This document shows positions 54,311 to 63,061 of a DNA stretch of 64,000 nt, piece by piece. How positions within the stretch are numbered: position 1 is the stretch's first letter; the number at the start of each line of letters is the position of its first letter. Both the position numbers and the translations under genes were made by a program. The stretch is from Bosea sp. RAC05 (GTDB lineage: Bacteria; Pseudomonadota; Alphaproteobacteria; Rhizobiales; Beijerinckiaceae): assembly GCF_001713455.1 (NCBI RefSeq), contig NZ_CP016464.1:3334001-3398000 (forward strand). Reading direction: 5' to 3'. The notes under the pieces were generated by a model that searched no databases, had not been told where the DNA came from, and saw only the letters and a list, made by a program, of their open reading frames with translations.

Positions 54311-56824
54311 TCAGGCCGCCGCCGCAGCCCGGCCATGCGCCGCGAGCGGCGGCCGGAAACCGCGCAGCCGCAGCGCATTGGCGACGACGCTGACGCTGGA
54401 GAGCGCCATGGCGAGGCCGGCCACCATCGGCGACATCAGGATGCCGAAGGTCGGATAGAGCACCCCGGCCGCGACCGGGATCAGCACCGCATTATAGCCG
54501 AAGGCCCAGAACAGGTTCTCGGCGATGTTGCGCAGCGTCGCCCGCGACAGCGCCACCGCGTTCGCCACGTTGCGCAGATCGCCCGACATCAACACGACAT
54601 CGGCGCTCTCGATGGCGATGTCGGTGCCGGTGCCGATGGCGAGCCCGACATCGGCCTTCGCCAGCGCCGGCGCATCGTTGATGCCGTCGCCGACGAAAGC
54701 GACGCGGGCGCCCTGCGCCTGCAGCCGCTCGATCACCGCGACCTTGCCGGCGGGCAGCACCTCGGCCACGACCTCGTCGACCGGCAGGCCGCGCGCGATC
54801 GCCTCGGCGGTGCGCCGGTTGTCGCCGGTGATCATCACGATCCGCAGGCCCTGCGCCCGCAGGGCCTCGAGCGCCTCGCGGCTGGTGTCCTTGACGGGGT
54901 CGGAGACGGCGAGGATCGCGGCGAGCCGCCCATCGATGGCCGCATAGAGCGGCGACTTGCCCTCCCCGCCGAGCCGCGCCGCCGTGGCGGCGAAGGGGGA
55001 CAGGTCGATGCCCGCCCGCACCAGCAGCCGGTCGGCTCCAACGAGCAGCGCCCGCCCCTGGACGGTGGCCGTCACGCCATAGCCGGGCTCGGCGGCGAAG
55101 GCGGCGGGCTCGGCCAGGGTAAGGCCGCCATCGCGGGCCGCGGTTACGATGGCCTGCGCGATCGGGTGCTCCGAGCGCGTCTCGACCGCCGCCACCAGCC
55201 GCAGGACCTCATCGCGCGCGAAGCCCTCGATGACCTCGACATCCGTCAGTTCGGGCTTGCCCCGCGTGATCGTGCCGGTCTTGTCGAGCGCGACGACCGT
55301 GACGTCGCGCAGGGCCTGCAGCGCCTCGCCGCGCCGGAACAGCACGCCCATCTGCGCCGCCTTGCCGGTGCCGACCATGATCGAGGTCGGCGTCGCCAGC
55401 CCCATCGCGCAGGGACAGGCGATGATCAGCACCGCCACCGCATTGACGATCGCCAGCGACAACGCCGGGCTCGGCCCGAAGATGAGCCAAACCCCGAAGG
55501 TCAGCAGCGCGGCGGCCATGACGGCCGGCACGAACCACATCGTCACCTTGTCGACCAGCGCCTGGATCGGCAGCTTCGAGGCCTGGGCTGCCTCCATCGT
55601 CCGCACGATTCCCGCCAGAAGCGTGTCCGCGCCGATGCGCGTCGCGCGGAAGCGGAAGGCGCCGGTCCCGTTGACCGTGCCGCCGATCACCGTGGAGCCG
55701 ACCGCCTTCTCCACGGGAATCGGCTCGCCGGTCAGCATGGATTCGTCGACGAAGGAGGCCCCCTCGACCACCTCGCCATCAACCGGCAGCCGCTCGCCGG
55801 GGCGCACCAGCACGATGTCGCCGGGCCGCACCTGTGCGACGGCTAACTCCTGCTCGCGGCCCTCGCGCAGCACGAGAGCCGTCTTGGCCTGCAGCTTCAA
55901 AAGCCGGCGGATCGCATCACCGGTCTGGCCCTTGGCCCGGGCCTCGGCATAGCGGCCGAAGAGGATCAGCGTGACGATGACCGCGCCAGCCTCGAAATAG
56001 GTGTGGTCGAGCCCGGCCGGCAGCAGCGCGGGCGCAAAGGTCGAGACCACCGAATAGAGATAGGCCGTCGTGGTGCCGAGCATGACGAGCGAGTTCATGT
56101 CGGGTGCGCCGCGCAGCAGCGCCGGCCCTCCTTTCCGGAAGAACTGGAGGCCCGGCCCGAACTGCACCAGGCTCGCCAGGATGAAGGACGCGATGCGCAG
56201 GTTGGCCGCGCCAAAGCTCTCCGCCAGCGCGTGATGCAGCGTGTCGGAGAGATGCGAGCCCATCTCGATCACGACGATCGGCAGCGTCGCCAGTGCGGCC
56301 AGGGTCAGGTCGCGGCGCAGCCCCGCCAGCTCGGCCGCGCGCCGCGCACTGTCGCGATCGGCCTGGACGCCGGCCTCCCGCACGGGCTCGGCCGGATAGC
56401 CGGCTTCAGCCAGGGCCGCCGCGATCGCCGCCACCGTGCCCTGCCCGCCGACATGGCACGCATGGGCGCGGCCCGTCGCGAGGTTGACGCTGCCCTCCAC
56501 CACGCCGGGCACGGAAAGCAGCGCCCGCTCGACTCGCCCGACGCAGGAGGCGCAGCTCATCCCCTCGACGGAAAAATCGGTCTCGTCCTCCTGCGGCGTG
56601 TAGCCGGCCGCCCGGATCGCGGCGAGGACGGGTGCCACGCCGGCATCGGCGTCGAGCCCGACGCTCGCCCGCTGCGTCGCGAGATTGACGGACGCCTCGC
56701 GGACGCCCGGGACGGCCAGGATCGCCTTCTCGACGCGCCCGACGCAGGAGGCGCAGCTCATCCCCTCGACGGGGATCGCAAGCGTCGTCGCGCCGTCCGG
56801 CTTGCGGAGATCGGTCAGGGTCAT
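54311..56824 (-). CDS. copA: Cu+-exporting P-type ATPase
   Basis: An inner-membrane P1B-1 ATPase that exports cuprous ions. The 837-residue protein has two heavy-metal-associated domains, each with GMSCASC (about residues 22-28 and 88-94), then eight expected membrane helices, the TGEP loop, the copper-channel CPC in [22 protein letters not shown] and [13 protein letters not shown] 56824 is chosen because a GGAG lies 9 nt upstream and the alternative ATG at 56848 falls almost at the predicted transcription start. It lies 85 bp upstream of zntA on the same strand but has its own promoter. Confidence 0.94.
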   Translation of the reverse strand: MTLTDLRKPDGATTLAIPVEGMSCASCVGRVEKAILAVPGVREASVNLATQRASVGLDADAGVAPVLAAIRAAGYTPQEDETDFSVEGMSCASCVGRVERALLSVPGVVEGSVNLATGRAHACHVGGQGTVAAIAAALAEAGYPAEPVREAGVQADRDSARRAAELAGLRRDLTLAALATLPIVVIEMGSHLSDTLHHALAESFGAANLRIASFILASLVQFGPGLQFFRKGGPALLRGAPDMNSLVMLGTTTAYLYSVVSTFAPALLPAGLDHTYFEAGAVIVTLILFGRYAEARAKGQTGDAIRRLLKLQAKTALVLREGREQELAVAQVRPGDIVLVRPGERLPVDGEVVEGASFVDESMLTGEPIPVEKAVGSTVIGGTVNGTGAFRFRATRIGADTLLAGIVRTMEAAQASKLPIQALVDKVTMWFVPAVMAAALLTFGVWLIFGPSPALSLAIVNAVAVLIIACPCAMGLATPTSIMVGTGKAAQMGVLFRRGEALQALRDVTVVALDKTGTITRGKPELTDVEVIEGFARDEVLRLVAAVETRSEHPIAQAIVTAARDGGLTLAEPAAFAAEPGYGVTATVQGRALLVGADRLLVRAGIDLSPFAATAARLGGEGKSPLYAAIDGRLAAILAVSDPVKDTSREALEALRAQGLRIVMITGDNRRTAEAIARGLPVDEVVAEVLPAGKVAVIERLQAQGARVAFVGDGINDAPALAKADVGLAIGTGTDIAIESADVVLMSGDLRNVANAVALSRATLRNIAENLFWAFGYNAVLIPVAAGVLYPTFGILMSPMVAGLAMALSSVSVVANALRLRGFRPPLAAHGRAAAAA

Positions 56825-56856
56825 CGGCTCAGGCTCCGACTGTCGCATCGGAGCCG

Positions 56857-56887
56857 GAGATGGGGCTTCCCATCATGGGAAGGTCAA
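56857..56887 (-). promoter_or_regulatory. CueR-type promoter of copA
   Basis: On the minus strand the sequence reads TTGACC (-35), a 19-bp spacer and CATCTC (-10). The dyad CTTCCCATGATGGGAAG spans 56866-56882. TTGACCTTCCC matches the well-known E. coli copA promoter start, and the 19-bp spacing is the MerR-family hallmark. Copper-activated control by a CueR homologue is inferred. The regulator gene is not in this window. Confidence 0.82.
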
Positions 56888-56908
56888 GGGGCGGACGGCA
56901 GATATCCG

Positions 56909-57736
56909 TCAGGTGATGCGGCGCACGCTCGCCGCGATCTCCTCCGGCTCGAACAGCCGCTTCCAGTCCGGCTTCAGGATCGTGTCCTTGCCGAAGACGA
57001 TCGCCTTGTTGCAGGCGTCCGAGAACACGCCCTGCACCTGCTCGAAGGTGACGGCGGCGAGGATGTTCATATGGCCGAGCAGGAAGTCGCGCGCCGCCTC
57101 GCGCGGGACGCCGCGGGCGATCGCCTCCTCCATCGCCTCGCGCATCGCGTCGAGCAGCGTGGCGCAGACGGTCTCGGACAGGCCAGGCTCCAGGATCGCC
57201 ATCTGCTCGACCGTGACGCGGTGCGAGCGCATCACCGGCGCCCAGATCGCCCGCGCGACCTCCTCGCCGAGCGCGTAATGCTCTTCAGGCCCCTGCATCA
57301 GCGCATTGACGATGTGCTGCTTGGCCGCGATGCCGCCGAAATGGTCGGCCTTGGCGGCCGGGTTGGTCTCGTCGTTGAAGATCGGCGGGTGGCAGGGATG
57401 GGTGACGAAATAGGTGATGTCGGCCCGCTCCGGCAGATGCCCGGCATGGGGCGCGGCAGCGTCGAGGATCACAACGATCGTACCCGAGGCCAGCTTCGGC
57501 AGCAGCATCGTCGCCACCGCGCCGACATGGGTGTCCGGAACGGCCAGCACGACCACCTCCGCCCCTGCGATCGCCTCCTCGGCCTCGAGGCAATCGAGCC
57601 CGAAGGCGGCGCGCACCCGCTCCTGCCCGGCCGGGCTGACCTCGACCGGCCGCATCGTGAAACGCGAGGCCGCGAGATTGCGGCCCAGCCGCATGCCCAT
57701 CTTGCCGCCCGCTCCGAACAGAGCCACCACCGTCAT
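56909..57736 (-). CDS. NAD(P)-dependent dehydrogenase, ApnO-like (D-apionate oxidoisomerase family)
   Basis: A 275-residue enzyme with an N-terminal Rossmann fold (FGAGGKMGMRLG, residues 7-18) and a C-terminal 6-phosphogluconate-dehydrogenase-like helical domain. The segments VTHPCHPPIFNDETNP and APVMRSHRVTVEQMAILEPGLSETV match, from memory, the family that includes D-apionate oxidoisomerase, which acts in degradation of the plant sugar apiose. No other apionate genes are nearby, so the substrate is uncertain and other sugar acids are possible. ATG 57736 is chosen at the start of the fold. A GntR-family regulator is divergent, with a shared repeat between them. Confidence 0.65.
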   Translation of the reverse strand: MTVVALFGAGGKMGMRLGRNLAASRFTMRPVEVSPAGQERVRAAFGLDCLEAEEAIAGAEVVVLAVPDTHVGAVATMLLPKLASGTIVVILDAAAPHAGHLPERADITYFVTHPCHPPIFNDETNPAAKADHFGGIAAKQHIVNALMQGPEEHYALGEEVARAIWAPVMRSHRVTVEQMAILEPGLSETVCATLLDAMREAMEEAIARGVPREAARDFLLGHMNILAAVTFEQVQGVFSDACNKAIVFGKDTILKPDWKRLFEPEEIAASVRRIT

Positions 57737-57750
57737 CGTGACCTCCCCAA

Positions 57751-57805
57751 CTGGTATGATGAGTTCGTCCCACAACAGTGCTTGGCGGTCAATCTGGTAT
57801 GATGA
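57751..57805. promoter_or_regulatory. Direct-repeat operator candidate between the dehydrogenase and regulator genes
   Basis: The 12-mer CTGGTATGATGA occurs twice in the same orientation, at 57751-57762 and 57794-57805, 43 bp apart (about four helical turns). The first lies 15 bp before the dehydrogenase ATG, the second 8 bp before the regulator ATG. GGTAT-containing direct repeats are bound by NanR-type members of the GntR/FadR family, so autoregulation and control of the divergent gene are likely. Confidence 0.6.
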
Positions 57806-57813
57806 CATAATGA

Positions 57814-58569
57814 ATGATGTCTCCCGCCTTTGACGAGCGCCCCGTGACGACCGAGCCGATCCCCCGCCGCAAGCTGCATCAGGAGGTCCTCGACCGGCTG
57901 ATGGCCCGCATCCGCGCCGGCGAGTTCGCGCCGGGTGCGCAATTGCCCTCCGAGCGCGAGTTGATGGACGCCTATGGCGTCGGCCGCCCCTCGATCCGCG
58001 AGGCGCTGCAGCAGTTGGAGCGCGCCGGCATCATCGGGATCAGCCATGGCGAGCGGGCGCGCGTGTTGCTGCCGACCGCGCAGGGCATCGTCGGGCAGAT
58101 GGCCGAGTCGGCGCGCTATCTGCTGAGCGTCGATCCCGATGCGCTGGAGCACCTCAAGGAGGCGCGCATCCTGCTCGAAGCCGGCGTCGCCCGGCTCGCC
58201 GCCCAGCGCGCCGATGCGGCCGGCCTCGCCCTGCTGCGCCAGTGCCTCGAGGAGCACCAGGCGGCAGGGCTCGACGACTTCCTCAGCCGCGACATCGCCT
58301 TTCACCGTCAGATCGCGGTGATGAGCGGCAACCCGGTCTTCCCCGCCGCGGTCGAGGCGATGCTGGGCTGGCTCGGTGCATCCTATGTCACGCTGGTGCG
58401 GGCACCGGGCGCCGAACGCCTGACGCTGGCCGAGCACCAGCGCATCCATGATGCGATCGCGGCGGGCGATGGCGAGGCCGCGGCCCGGGCGATGACGGAC
58501 CATCTGAGCCGGGCCAATGCGCTCTACCGCAGCCTCGCCGCGCCCACCGCGGCGGACGATCGCCGCTGA
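57814..58569 (+). CDS. GntR/FadR-family transcriptional regulator
   Basis: A 251-residue DNA-binding repressor or activator with an N-terminal winged helix-turn-helix (about 20-85: LPSERELMDAYGVGRPSIREALQQLERAGI) and a C-terminal FCD ligand domain (about 105-240) in which the Asp and His residues that hold a metal are visible (RDIAFHRQIA, LAEHQRIHDAI, AMTDHL). The N-terminus resembles the NanR branch. It probably senses a sugar acid and controls the divergent dehydrogenase through the repeats at 57.75-57.81 kb. Two adjacent ATGs (57814 and 57817) are possible starts. Confidence 0.9.
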   Translation: MMSPAFDERPVTTEPIPRRKLHQEVLDRLMARIRAGEFAPGAQLPSERELMDAYGVGRPSIREALQQLERAGIIGISHGERARVLLPTAQGIVGQMAESARYLLSVDPDALEHLKEARILLEAGVARLAAQRADAAGLALLRQCLEEHQAAGLDDFLSRDIAFHRQIAVMSGNPVFPAAVEAMLGWLGASYVTLVRAPGAERLTLAEHQRIHDAIAAGDGEAAARAMTDHLSRANALYRSLAAPTAADDRR

Positions 58570-58612
58570 GGCGCAGCCCGGGCGACAGCCTCCGCCCTTT
58601 CAGCGTCGGGTT

Positions 58613-59650
58613 TCAGCGCAGCGGCGGCGCATAGAGCACACCGCCCATGCTCCAGAGCTGGTTGAGCCCGCGCGGGATGGCGAGCTTCGAGCCGGTCCCG
58701 AGATTGCGCTCATAGATCTCGGCATAATTGCCGCCCGCCCGCACGGCCTTGACCGCCCAGTCCGGATCGAGCCCCAGCGCCTTGCCGAAGCCGCCCTCGG
58801 CGCCGGTGAAGCGGCGCACATCGGGCTTCTGCGAGGCCAGCGCAGCCGGGATGGTGGTGGTGGAGATGCCCAGTTCCTCGGCATTGACCAGGGCGAAATT
58901 CACCCATTTCACAACCGTGAACCAGGCGAAATCGTCGCTGCGCACGACCGGGCCGAGCGGCTCCTTCGAGATCACGTCCGGCAGGACGATCGCCTCGCCC
59001 GGCTTGGCCAGCCTCAGCCTCTCGCCATAGAGCGCCGACTGGTCGCGGCTGAGGACGTCGCACGTGCCGGCCTCGAAGGCCTTGAAGGCCTCGGCGGCGC
59101 TGCCGAAGGGCTTTTCCTCATAGGTCAGCGAGTTCGCCCGGAAGAAGTCGGCGAGGTTGGCCTGCGAGGTCGTGCCCGTCTCGACGCAGATCTTCGCCTT
59201 GTCGAGCGCCAGCGCCCCGTCGACGCCGAGCGCCCGCTTCGCCAGGAAGCCCTGCCCGTCATGATAGGTGATGCCGGCGAAGGCGAGGCCGAGTTCAGCC
59301 TCGCGTCCGAGCGTCCAGGTCGAGTTGCGCGAGAGCAGGTCGACCTTCGCCGCCTTGAGCGCGTCGAAGCGCTCGCTCGCCGAGAGCGGCGTGAAGCTGA
59401 CCTTCTGTGGATCGCCCAGCACGGCGGCCGCCAGCGCCCGGCAGAAATCGACGTCGAAGCCCGACCACGCCCCTTGCGCGTCCTTGGCGGAAAAGCCGTT
59501 CAGCCCCTCGCTGACGCCGCAATGGAGGACGCCGCGCTGCTTGACCGTCGCCAGCGTGCTGGCCGCGGCCGGCAGCGCGAGCGCGGCGGCGGACGCGACC
59601 GCGGCGAGCAGACCCAGCGTGAACCGGCGAAGCGATGAGACCTGCGACAT
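58613..59650 (-). CDS. Amino-acid ABC transporter substrate-binding protein (AapJ/BztA-like)
   Basis: A 345-residue periplasmic binding protein with a signal peptide (about 1-30, ending LPAAAS). The sequence TLATVKQRGVLHCGVSEGLNGFSAKDAQGAWSGFDVDFCRALAAAVLGD (in parts) and LLSRNSTWTLGREAELGL matches the general L-amino-acid binding proteins of Rhizobiales. The membrane and ATPase genes that normally follow (aapQMP) are absent here, so it is an orphan component or serves a transporter encoded elsewhere. It is convergent with the regulator gene. Confidence 0.88.
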   Translation of the reverse strand: MSQVSSLRRFTLGLLAAVASAAALALPAAASTLATVKQRGVLHCGVSEGLNGFSAKDAQGAWSGFDVDFCRALAAAVLGDPQKVSFTPLSASERFDALKAAKVDLLSRNSTWTLGREAELGLAFAGITYHDGQGFLAKRALGVDGALALDKAKICVETGTTSQANLADFFRANSLTYEEKPFGSAAEAFKAFEAGTCDVLSRDQSALYGERLRLAKPGEAIVLPDVISKEPLGPVVRSDDFAWFTVVKWVNFALVNAEELGISTTTIPAALASQKPDVRRFTGAEGGFGKALGLDPDWAVKAVRAGGNYAEIYERNLGTGSKLAIPRGLNQLWSMGGVLYAPPLR

Positions 59651-59690
59651 GACGTTCCCCCTGGGCCTGTGGTCTGGGCGCGCCCGCGCG

Positions 59691-60326
59691 CTACAGCGTC
59701 GCCTGATGACGGATGATCACCTTGGTCCCGAGCGGCACCCGCTCGTAGAGATCCGCGATGTCGCCATTGGCGAGGCGGAAGCAGCCGGAGGAAATCGCCT
59801 CGCCGATCGTCTCGGGCTGGTTGGTGCCGTGGATGCGGAACACCGTCGAGCCGAGATAGAGCGCGCGTGCGCCCATCGGATTGCCGGGGCCGCCCGCCAT
59901 GAAGCGCGGCAGATAGGGCTGCCGCTGCAGCATCTCCGGCGGCGGCCGCCAGTCCGGCCATTCCGCCTTGCGGCTGACCTGCACCAGGCCCGACCACTGG
60001 AAGCCCTCGCGGCCGACACCGATGCCGTAGCGCAGCGCACGGCCATTGCCCTGCACGACATAGAGGAAGCGCTCGGCCGAATGGATGATCACGGTGCCCG
60101 GTGGCTCGTTCGAGCGGAACAGCACCATCTGGCGCGCGAAGGGGCCCTCCGTGATGCTGACCTCCTCGGTCGAGACCCGGCCTGGCTCGTCGCCGATATC
60201 CATCGTCTGCTGGACGGCGGCGGGCGGCCGCGGCTGGGCCACGCCCGGCTGCGACAGGGCGAAAAGGGCTGCGAGCCCTGCGGCGCCGCGCAGCAGGCGG
60301 AGCGAAAACGTCGTCGCTATCGTCAT
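59691..60326 (-). CDS. L,D-transpeptidase (YkuD domain)
   Basis: A 211-residue exported enzyme that makes 3-3 crosslinks in peptidoglycan or attaches proteins to it. The signal peptide spans about residues 1-31 (cleavage near GVAQ). The YkuD domain (about 80-205) contains FLYVVQGNGRALRYGIGVGREGFQWSG and the catalytic stretch IHGTNQPETIG...SSGCFRL, with His, Gly-Ser-Gly-type turn and Cys in place. ATG 60326 is chosen over an upstream start because a GGAGGAGG site precedes it. It is one of three same-strand genes with separate starts. Confidence 0.9.
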   Translation of the reverse strand: MTIATTFSLRLLRGAAGLAALFALSQPGVAQPRPPAAVQQTMDIGDEPGRVSTEEVSITEGPFARQMVLFRSNEPPGTVIIHSAERFLYVVQGNGRALRYGIGVGREGFQWSGLVQVSRKAEWPDWRPPPEMLQRQPYLPRFMAGGPGNPMGARALYLGSTVFRIHGTNQPETIGEAISSGCFRLANGDIADLYERVPLGTKVIIRHQATL

Positions 60327-60342
60327 GAGCAGCCTCCTCCCG

Positions 60343-60849
60343 TCAGCGGCAGCGCACATAGATGAAGGTGCCGTAGCGGCGATGGGCGTCGGGATCGACG
60401 AAGCGCATCACCAGCATCGAGTCGGTCGCGGACAGGATCTCACGGTCCTGGAGATCACCGGGCGGGGCCTCGAAACCGAGGAAGTTGCGCCCGCCGGGCC
60501 CGGCCTTGAGCCTGAGCTCATAGAGCTTGGCGTCATCGGCGACATGCATCATGACGCCGTCGCGCGGCCCCTTGGTGATGACATAGGGCTGGTTGCAGGC
60601 CGCCTGCGCCTGCCCCTCCGTGCGCTTGCGATCCTTCTCGTTGTGGAAGGACGCGATGCCCCATCGCCCGATCACGGTGTCGACGCTGATCGTGCTCGGC
60701 GCCGCGGCGGAGGCGACGACCTGCGCCTGCGGCGCCCGCGGCTCGTCCCCGCCCGAGAGGCACCCGCCGAGCCCCGCGGCAAGCGCCAGGGCTGCGACGC
60801 TGGACAGGGGCGAAAGCCGCAGCCTGTTCTTGACGTTGCTGGTCACCAT
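60343..60849 (-). CDS. Putative AprI/Inh-like or uncharacterised lipoprotein
   Basis: A 168-residue exported protein whose signal ends in a lipobox LGGC (Cys30). The mature part begins with a low-complexity Ala/Pro stretch and then a conserved-looking block around VIGRWGIASFHNEKDRKR and CNQPYVITKGPRDGVMMHVADD, ending MRFVDPDAHRRYGTFIYVRC. The VIGRWGI...Y.I pattern is lipocalin-like, similar to small outer-membrane lipoproteins of unknown role in Rhizobiales, but no firm family was recognised. ATG 60849 follows a G-rich site. The L,D-transpeptidase gene begins 16 bp after it. Confidence 0.65.
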   Translation of the reverse strand: MVTSNVKNRLRLSPLSSVAALALAAGLGGCLSGGDEPRAPQAQVVASAAAPSTISVDTVIGRWGIASFHNEKDRKRTEGQAQAACNQPYVITKGPRDGVMMHVADDAKLYELRLKAGPGGRNFLGFEAPPGDLQDREILSATDSMLVMRFVDPDAHRRYGTFIYVRCR

Positions 60850-61087
60850 CCCCCCGCTCCGCTCTGATGCTGGCGCTGTGCCGGCCCGGCCTTTACGGAA
60901 ATAGGACACGGTTTCGGCACGAGGGCAATCGCCCCGGCCCCGCCGCAGGGTCGACCCGTGCAAAAGGCGGACTGCGCGCCGCCCGCGGCGCTCGCACAAT
61001 ACGGGCCCGCTGGTGTGCCCCATGGTCTGAGGTGGAGCCGGGCTGAGCCGCGGCGGCGCGCCCCGGCGAAGGCGGCTTGGAGAAAGA

Positions 61088-61172
61088 TGGTGGGGGAAGC
61101 AGGACTCGAACCTGCGAAGGCATAGCCAGCGGATTTACAGTCCGCCCCCTTTGCCGCTCGGGACATTCCCCC
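61088..61172 (-). tRNA. tRNA-Tyr (GTA anticodon)
   Basis: The minus strand gives an 85-nt class II tRNA: acceptor GGGGGAA with TTCCCCC, anticodon loop CTGTAAA with anticodon GTA, a long variable arm (CTGGCTATGCCTTC) and T arm GCAGGTTCGAGTCCTGC. Discriminator A and encoded CCA are present. It stands between the lipoprotein and rlmB genes. Confidence 0.95.
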
Positions 61173-61386
61173 GCCTGCGCCGCCAGCGGCTTGGCCGCGG
61201 GCGTCTCTCTCGTGTCACTGGTGTGACGGCGACAGGCGCGGCCGGACTTATGGTGACCGGGCCGCCCCCTGTCAACGCCAAAAAGCCACCGGCCTCGCCG
61301 GCATGGTGAAGCGCCGGGCCATTTCCATGCTGGTCAAGCCGGGGATGTCATGTCAGGGCATGCGCGAGCACTGCAGGAGAACCCCC

Positions 61387-62232
61387 ATGCCAGCACCGTT
61401 CCGCCCGAAATCGGATCGTGATCGGCCGGATCGCGACCGGCCGCGCCGCGAGGGTGCGCGCGGGGACGGCCCGCGCCAGACCAGCCCGCGCCGCGCCGAC
61501 GGCACCCTGCACCACCGCCCCGGCGACATCGACGAGGCCGTGCTCTACGGCGTACACCCGGTGATCGAGGCCCTGCGCAATCCCAAGCGTCGCCATCGTC
61601 GGCTGCTCGCCACCGAAAACGGCCTCAAGCGCCTTGAAGAAGAGGTTGGCGAGCTGCCGCTGCAGGCGGAAATCGTGCGCCCCTCCGAGATCGACCGGCT
61701 GCTCACCCCCGATTCGGTGCATCAGGGGCTCTATCTGGTCTGCGATCCCCTGCCCTCGCTCGATCTCGACAGCCTGCCCGACGACGCGATCGTGCTGGCG
61801 CTCGACCAGATCACCGATCCCCACAATGTCGGCGCCATCCTGCGCTCGGCCGCCGCTTTCGGGGCCGCAGCCGTGATCGTGACCATCCGCCACTCCCCGG
61901 CCGCAACGGGCGTGCTGGCCAAGTCGGCCTCCGGGGCGCTCGAGCATGTCCCGCTGATCGCCGTGCGCAATCTCGGCGACGCGCTCGCCGAGCTCGGCAA
62001 GCGCGGCTTCCAGCGCATCGGCTTCGATTCGGATGGCGAGGTCGCCTTCGAGGACGTGACCCTGACGCGCCCGCTGGTCATGGTGATGGGCGCCGAGGGC
62101 AAGGGCCTGCGCCAGCGCTCGCGCGAGCTCTGCGACCAGGTCGCACGGCTCGAGGTGCCGGGCGCGATCACCAGCCTCAACGTCTCCAACGCCACCGCGA
62201 TCGCGCTCTACGCCGCCAGCCGGCGCCGCTGA
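61387..62232 (+). CDS. rlmB: 23S rRNA 2'-O-methyltransferase RlmB-like (TrmH/SpoU family)
   Basis: A 281-residue SPOUT enzyme that methylates a ribose in 23S rRNA (G2251 in E. coli) using SAM. A basic, disordered N-terminus (about 1-45) precedes the substrate-binding domain (VLYGVHPVIEALRNPKRR) and the knotted catalytic domain with all three motifs: LDQITDPHNVGAILRSAAAFGA, VMGAEGKGLRQ and GAITSLNVSNATAIALY. ATG 61387 follows GGAGA. The frame is open upstream, but that part shows no homology. It follows tRNA-Tyr on the opposite strand. Other TrmH-type targets cannot be excluded. Confidence 0.9.
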   Translation: MPAPFRPKSDRDRPDRDRPRREGARGDGPRQTSPRRADGTLHHRPGDIDEAVLYGVHPVIEALRNPKRRHRRLLATENGLKRLEEEVGELPLQAEIVRPSEIDRLLTPDSVHQGLYLVCDPLPSLDLDSLPDDAIVLALDQITDPHNVGAILRSAAAFGAAAVIVTIRHSPAATGVLAKSASGALEHVPLIAVRNLGDALAELGKRGFQRIGFDSDGEVAFEDVTLTRPLVMVMGAEGKGLRQRSRELCDQVARLEVPGAITSLNVSNATAIALYAASRRR

Positions 62233-62237
62233 GCCGG

Positions 62238-62256
62238 CCCGGCCTCAGCGGCCGGG
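62238..62256. terminator. Hairpin between convergent rlmB and secreted-protein genes
   Basis: CCCGGCC and GGCCGGG form a perfect 7-bp stem around a 5-nt loop. It overlaps the end of the minus-strand gene and lies 5 bp after the rlmB stop. There is no T tract on either strand, so a termination role is only likely from its position. Confidence 0.3.
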
Positions 62257-62769
62257 CACGACCAGCAGCAGCGCGCCCGTCTCGGCATGGGCGAAGCGGC
62301 TGCGCCGGCCCTGCCGCGGCTCGGGATCGTTGATCCGGATCACGCGGGTCGCCGGGCGGTCGCGCCGCCCTTCGAGGCGGTACAGCGTCGGCTCGGGCGT
62401 CGGCGCACGCGCGATGCCCATCCGCACCGGCATGTGCTCGAAGGACTGGCGATCCACCGGGCGCTCGGCATCGAGCGCGTGGGAGGAGGTGCCGCCGGCC
62501 GGGACGCTCCAGGCACCCGGATAGCCCACGGCGGCCAGCGGGCCGCGTCCGTAGCGGCGGCCATGGCCATCGCGGAAGCGTCCGGCATCGGTGCGGACCC
62601 AGCGGTCGCGTGTCAGGCGCTGGTGAACCGCCGCACCCCGTTGGACGGTCGGAGCAGCGGTCGCGAAGGATCGGGATGCCGGCCCCGCAGCCTGCGCCGC
62701 AGTCCAGTCAAGCGGAACGCAAAGGCCCGTCATCGTCAGGCCGAGACAGATCGTCGTGGCGCGCAGCAT
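62245..62769 (-). CDS. Small secreted protein of unknown function
   Basis: A 174-residue protein with a signal peptide (about residues 1-28, cleavage near AAQAAG) and an Arg/Gly/Pro-rich mature part without a recognised domain. Segments such as RFRDGHGRRYGRGPLAAVGYPGAW look like the disordered basic envelope proteins frequent in Rhizobiales. ATG 62769 follows GGAGGA, which favours it over the ATG at 62790. It is convergent with rlmB. Confidence 0.6.
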   Translation of the reverse strand: MLRATTICLGLTMTGLCVPLDWTAAQAAGPASRSFATAAPTVQRGAAVHQRLTRDRWVRTDAGRFRDGHGRRYGRGPLAAVGYPGAWSVPAGGTSSHALDAERPVDRQSFEHMPVRMGIARAPTPEPTLYRLEGRRDRPATRVIRINDPEPRQGRRSRFAHAETGALLLVVPGR

Positions 62770-63061
62770 GGCGCTCCTCCTTCTCCGCATCCTCAGGCCT
62801 CCGCCGTCGACTATAGGCGCTCACGCCGGGCTGGGAAGCGGATTCGCGGACTCGTTCCATCTGAGACCATCGTCGTACGACCAATTATGCAAGACCAAGT
62901 GCTTGATTGAACTTGAAATTTTCCGCGCGCATTCCTGTCGCCGACGGATCGCGGAACCGGGTTTCGCCTCCGCCTCCGCCGCAATCACGTCGAACAAGGA
63001 CGGTGGGCAAACGGGCAGCGCGGATCGTCCCGCTGCCGGAGACCTCGCAGGGAGAATCGCC

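Noticed and set aside
56824..56848. copA translation start at ATG 56848
   Set aside because: It would lie about 10 bp from the predicted -10 box, leaving almost no leader, whereas ATG 56824 has a GGAG site.
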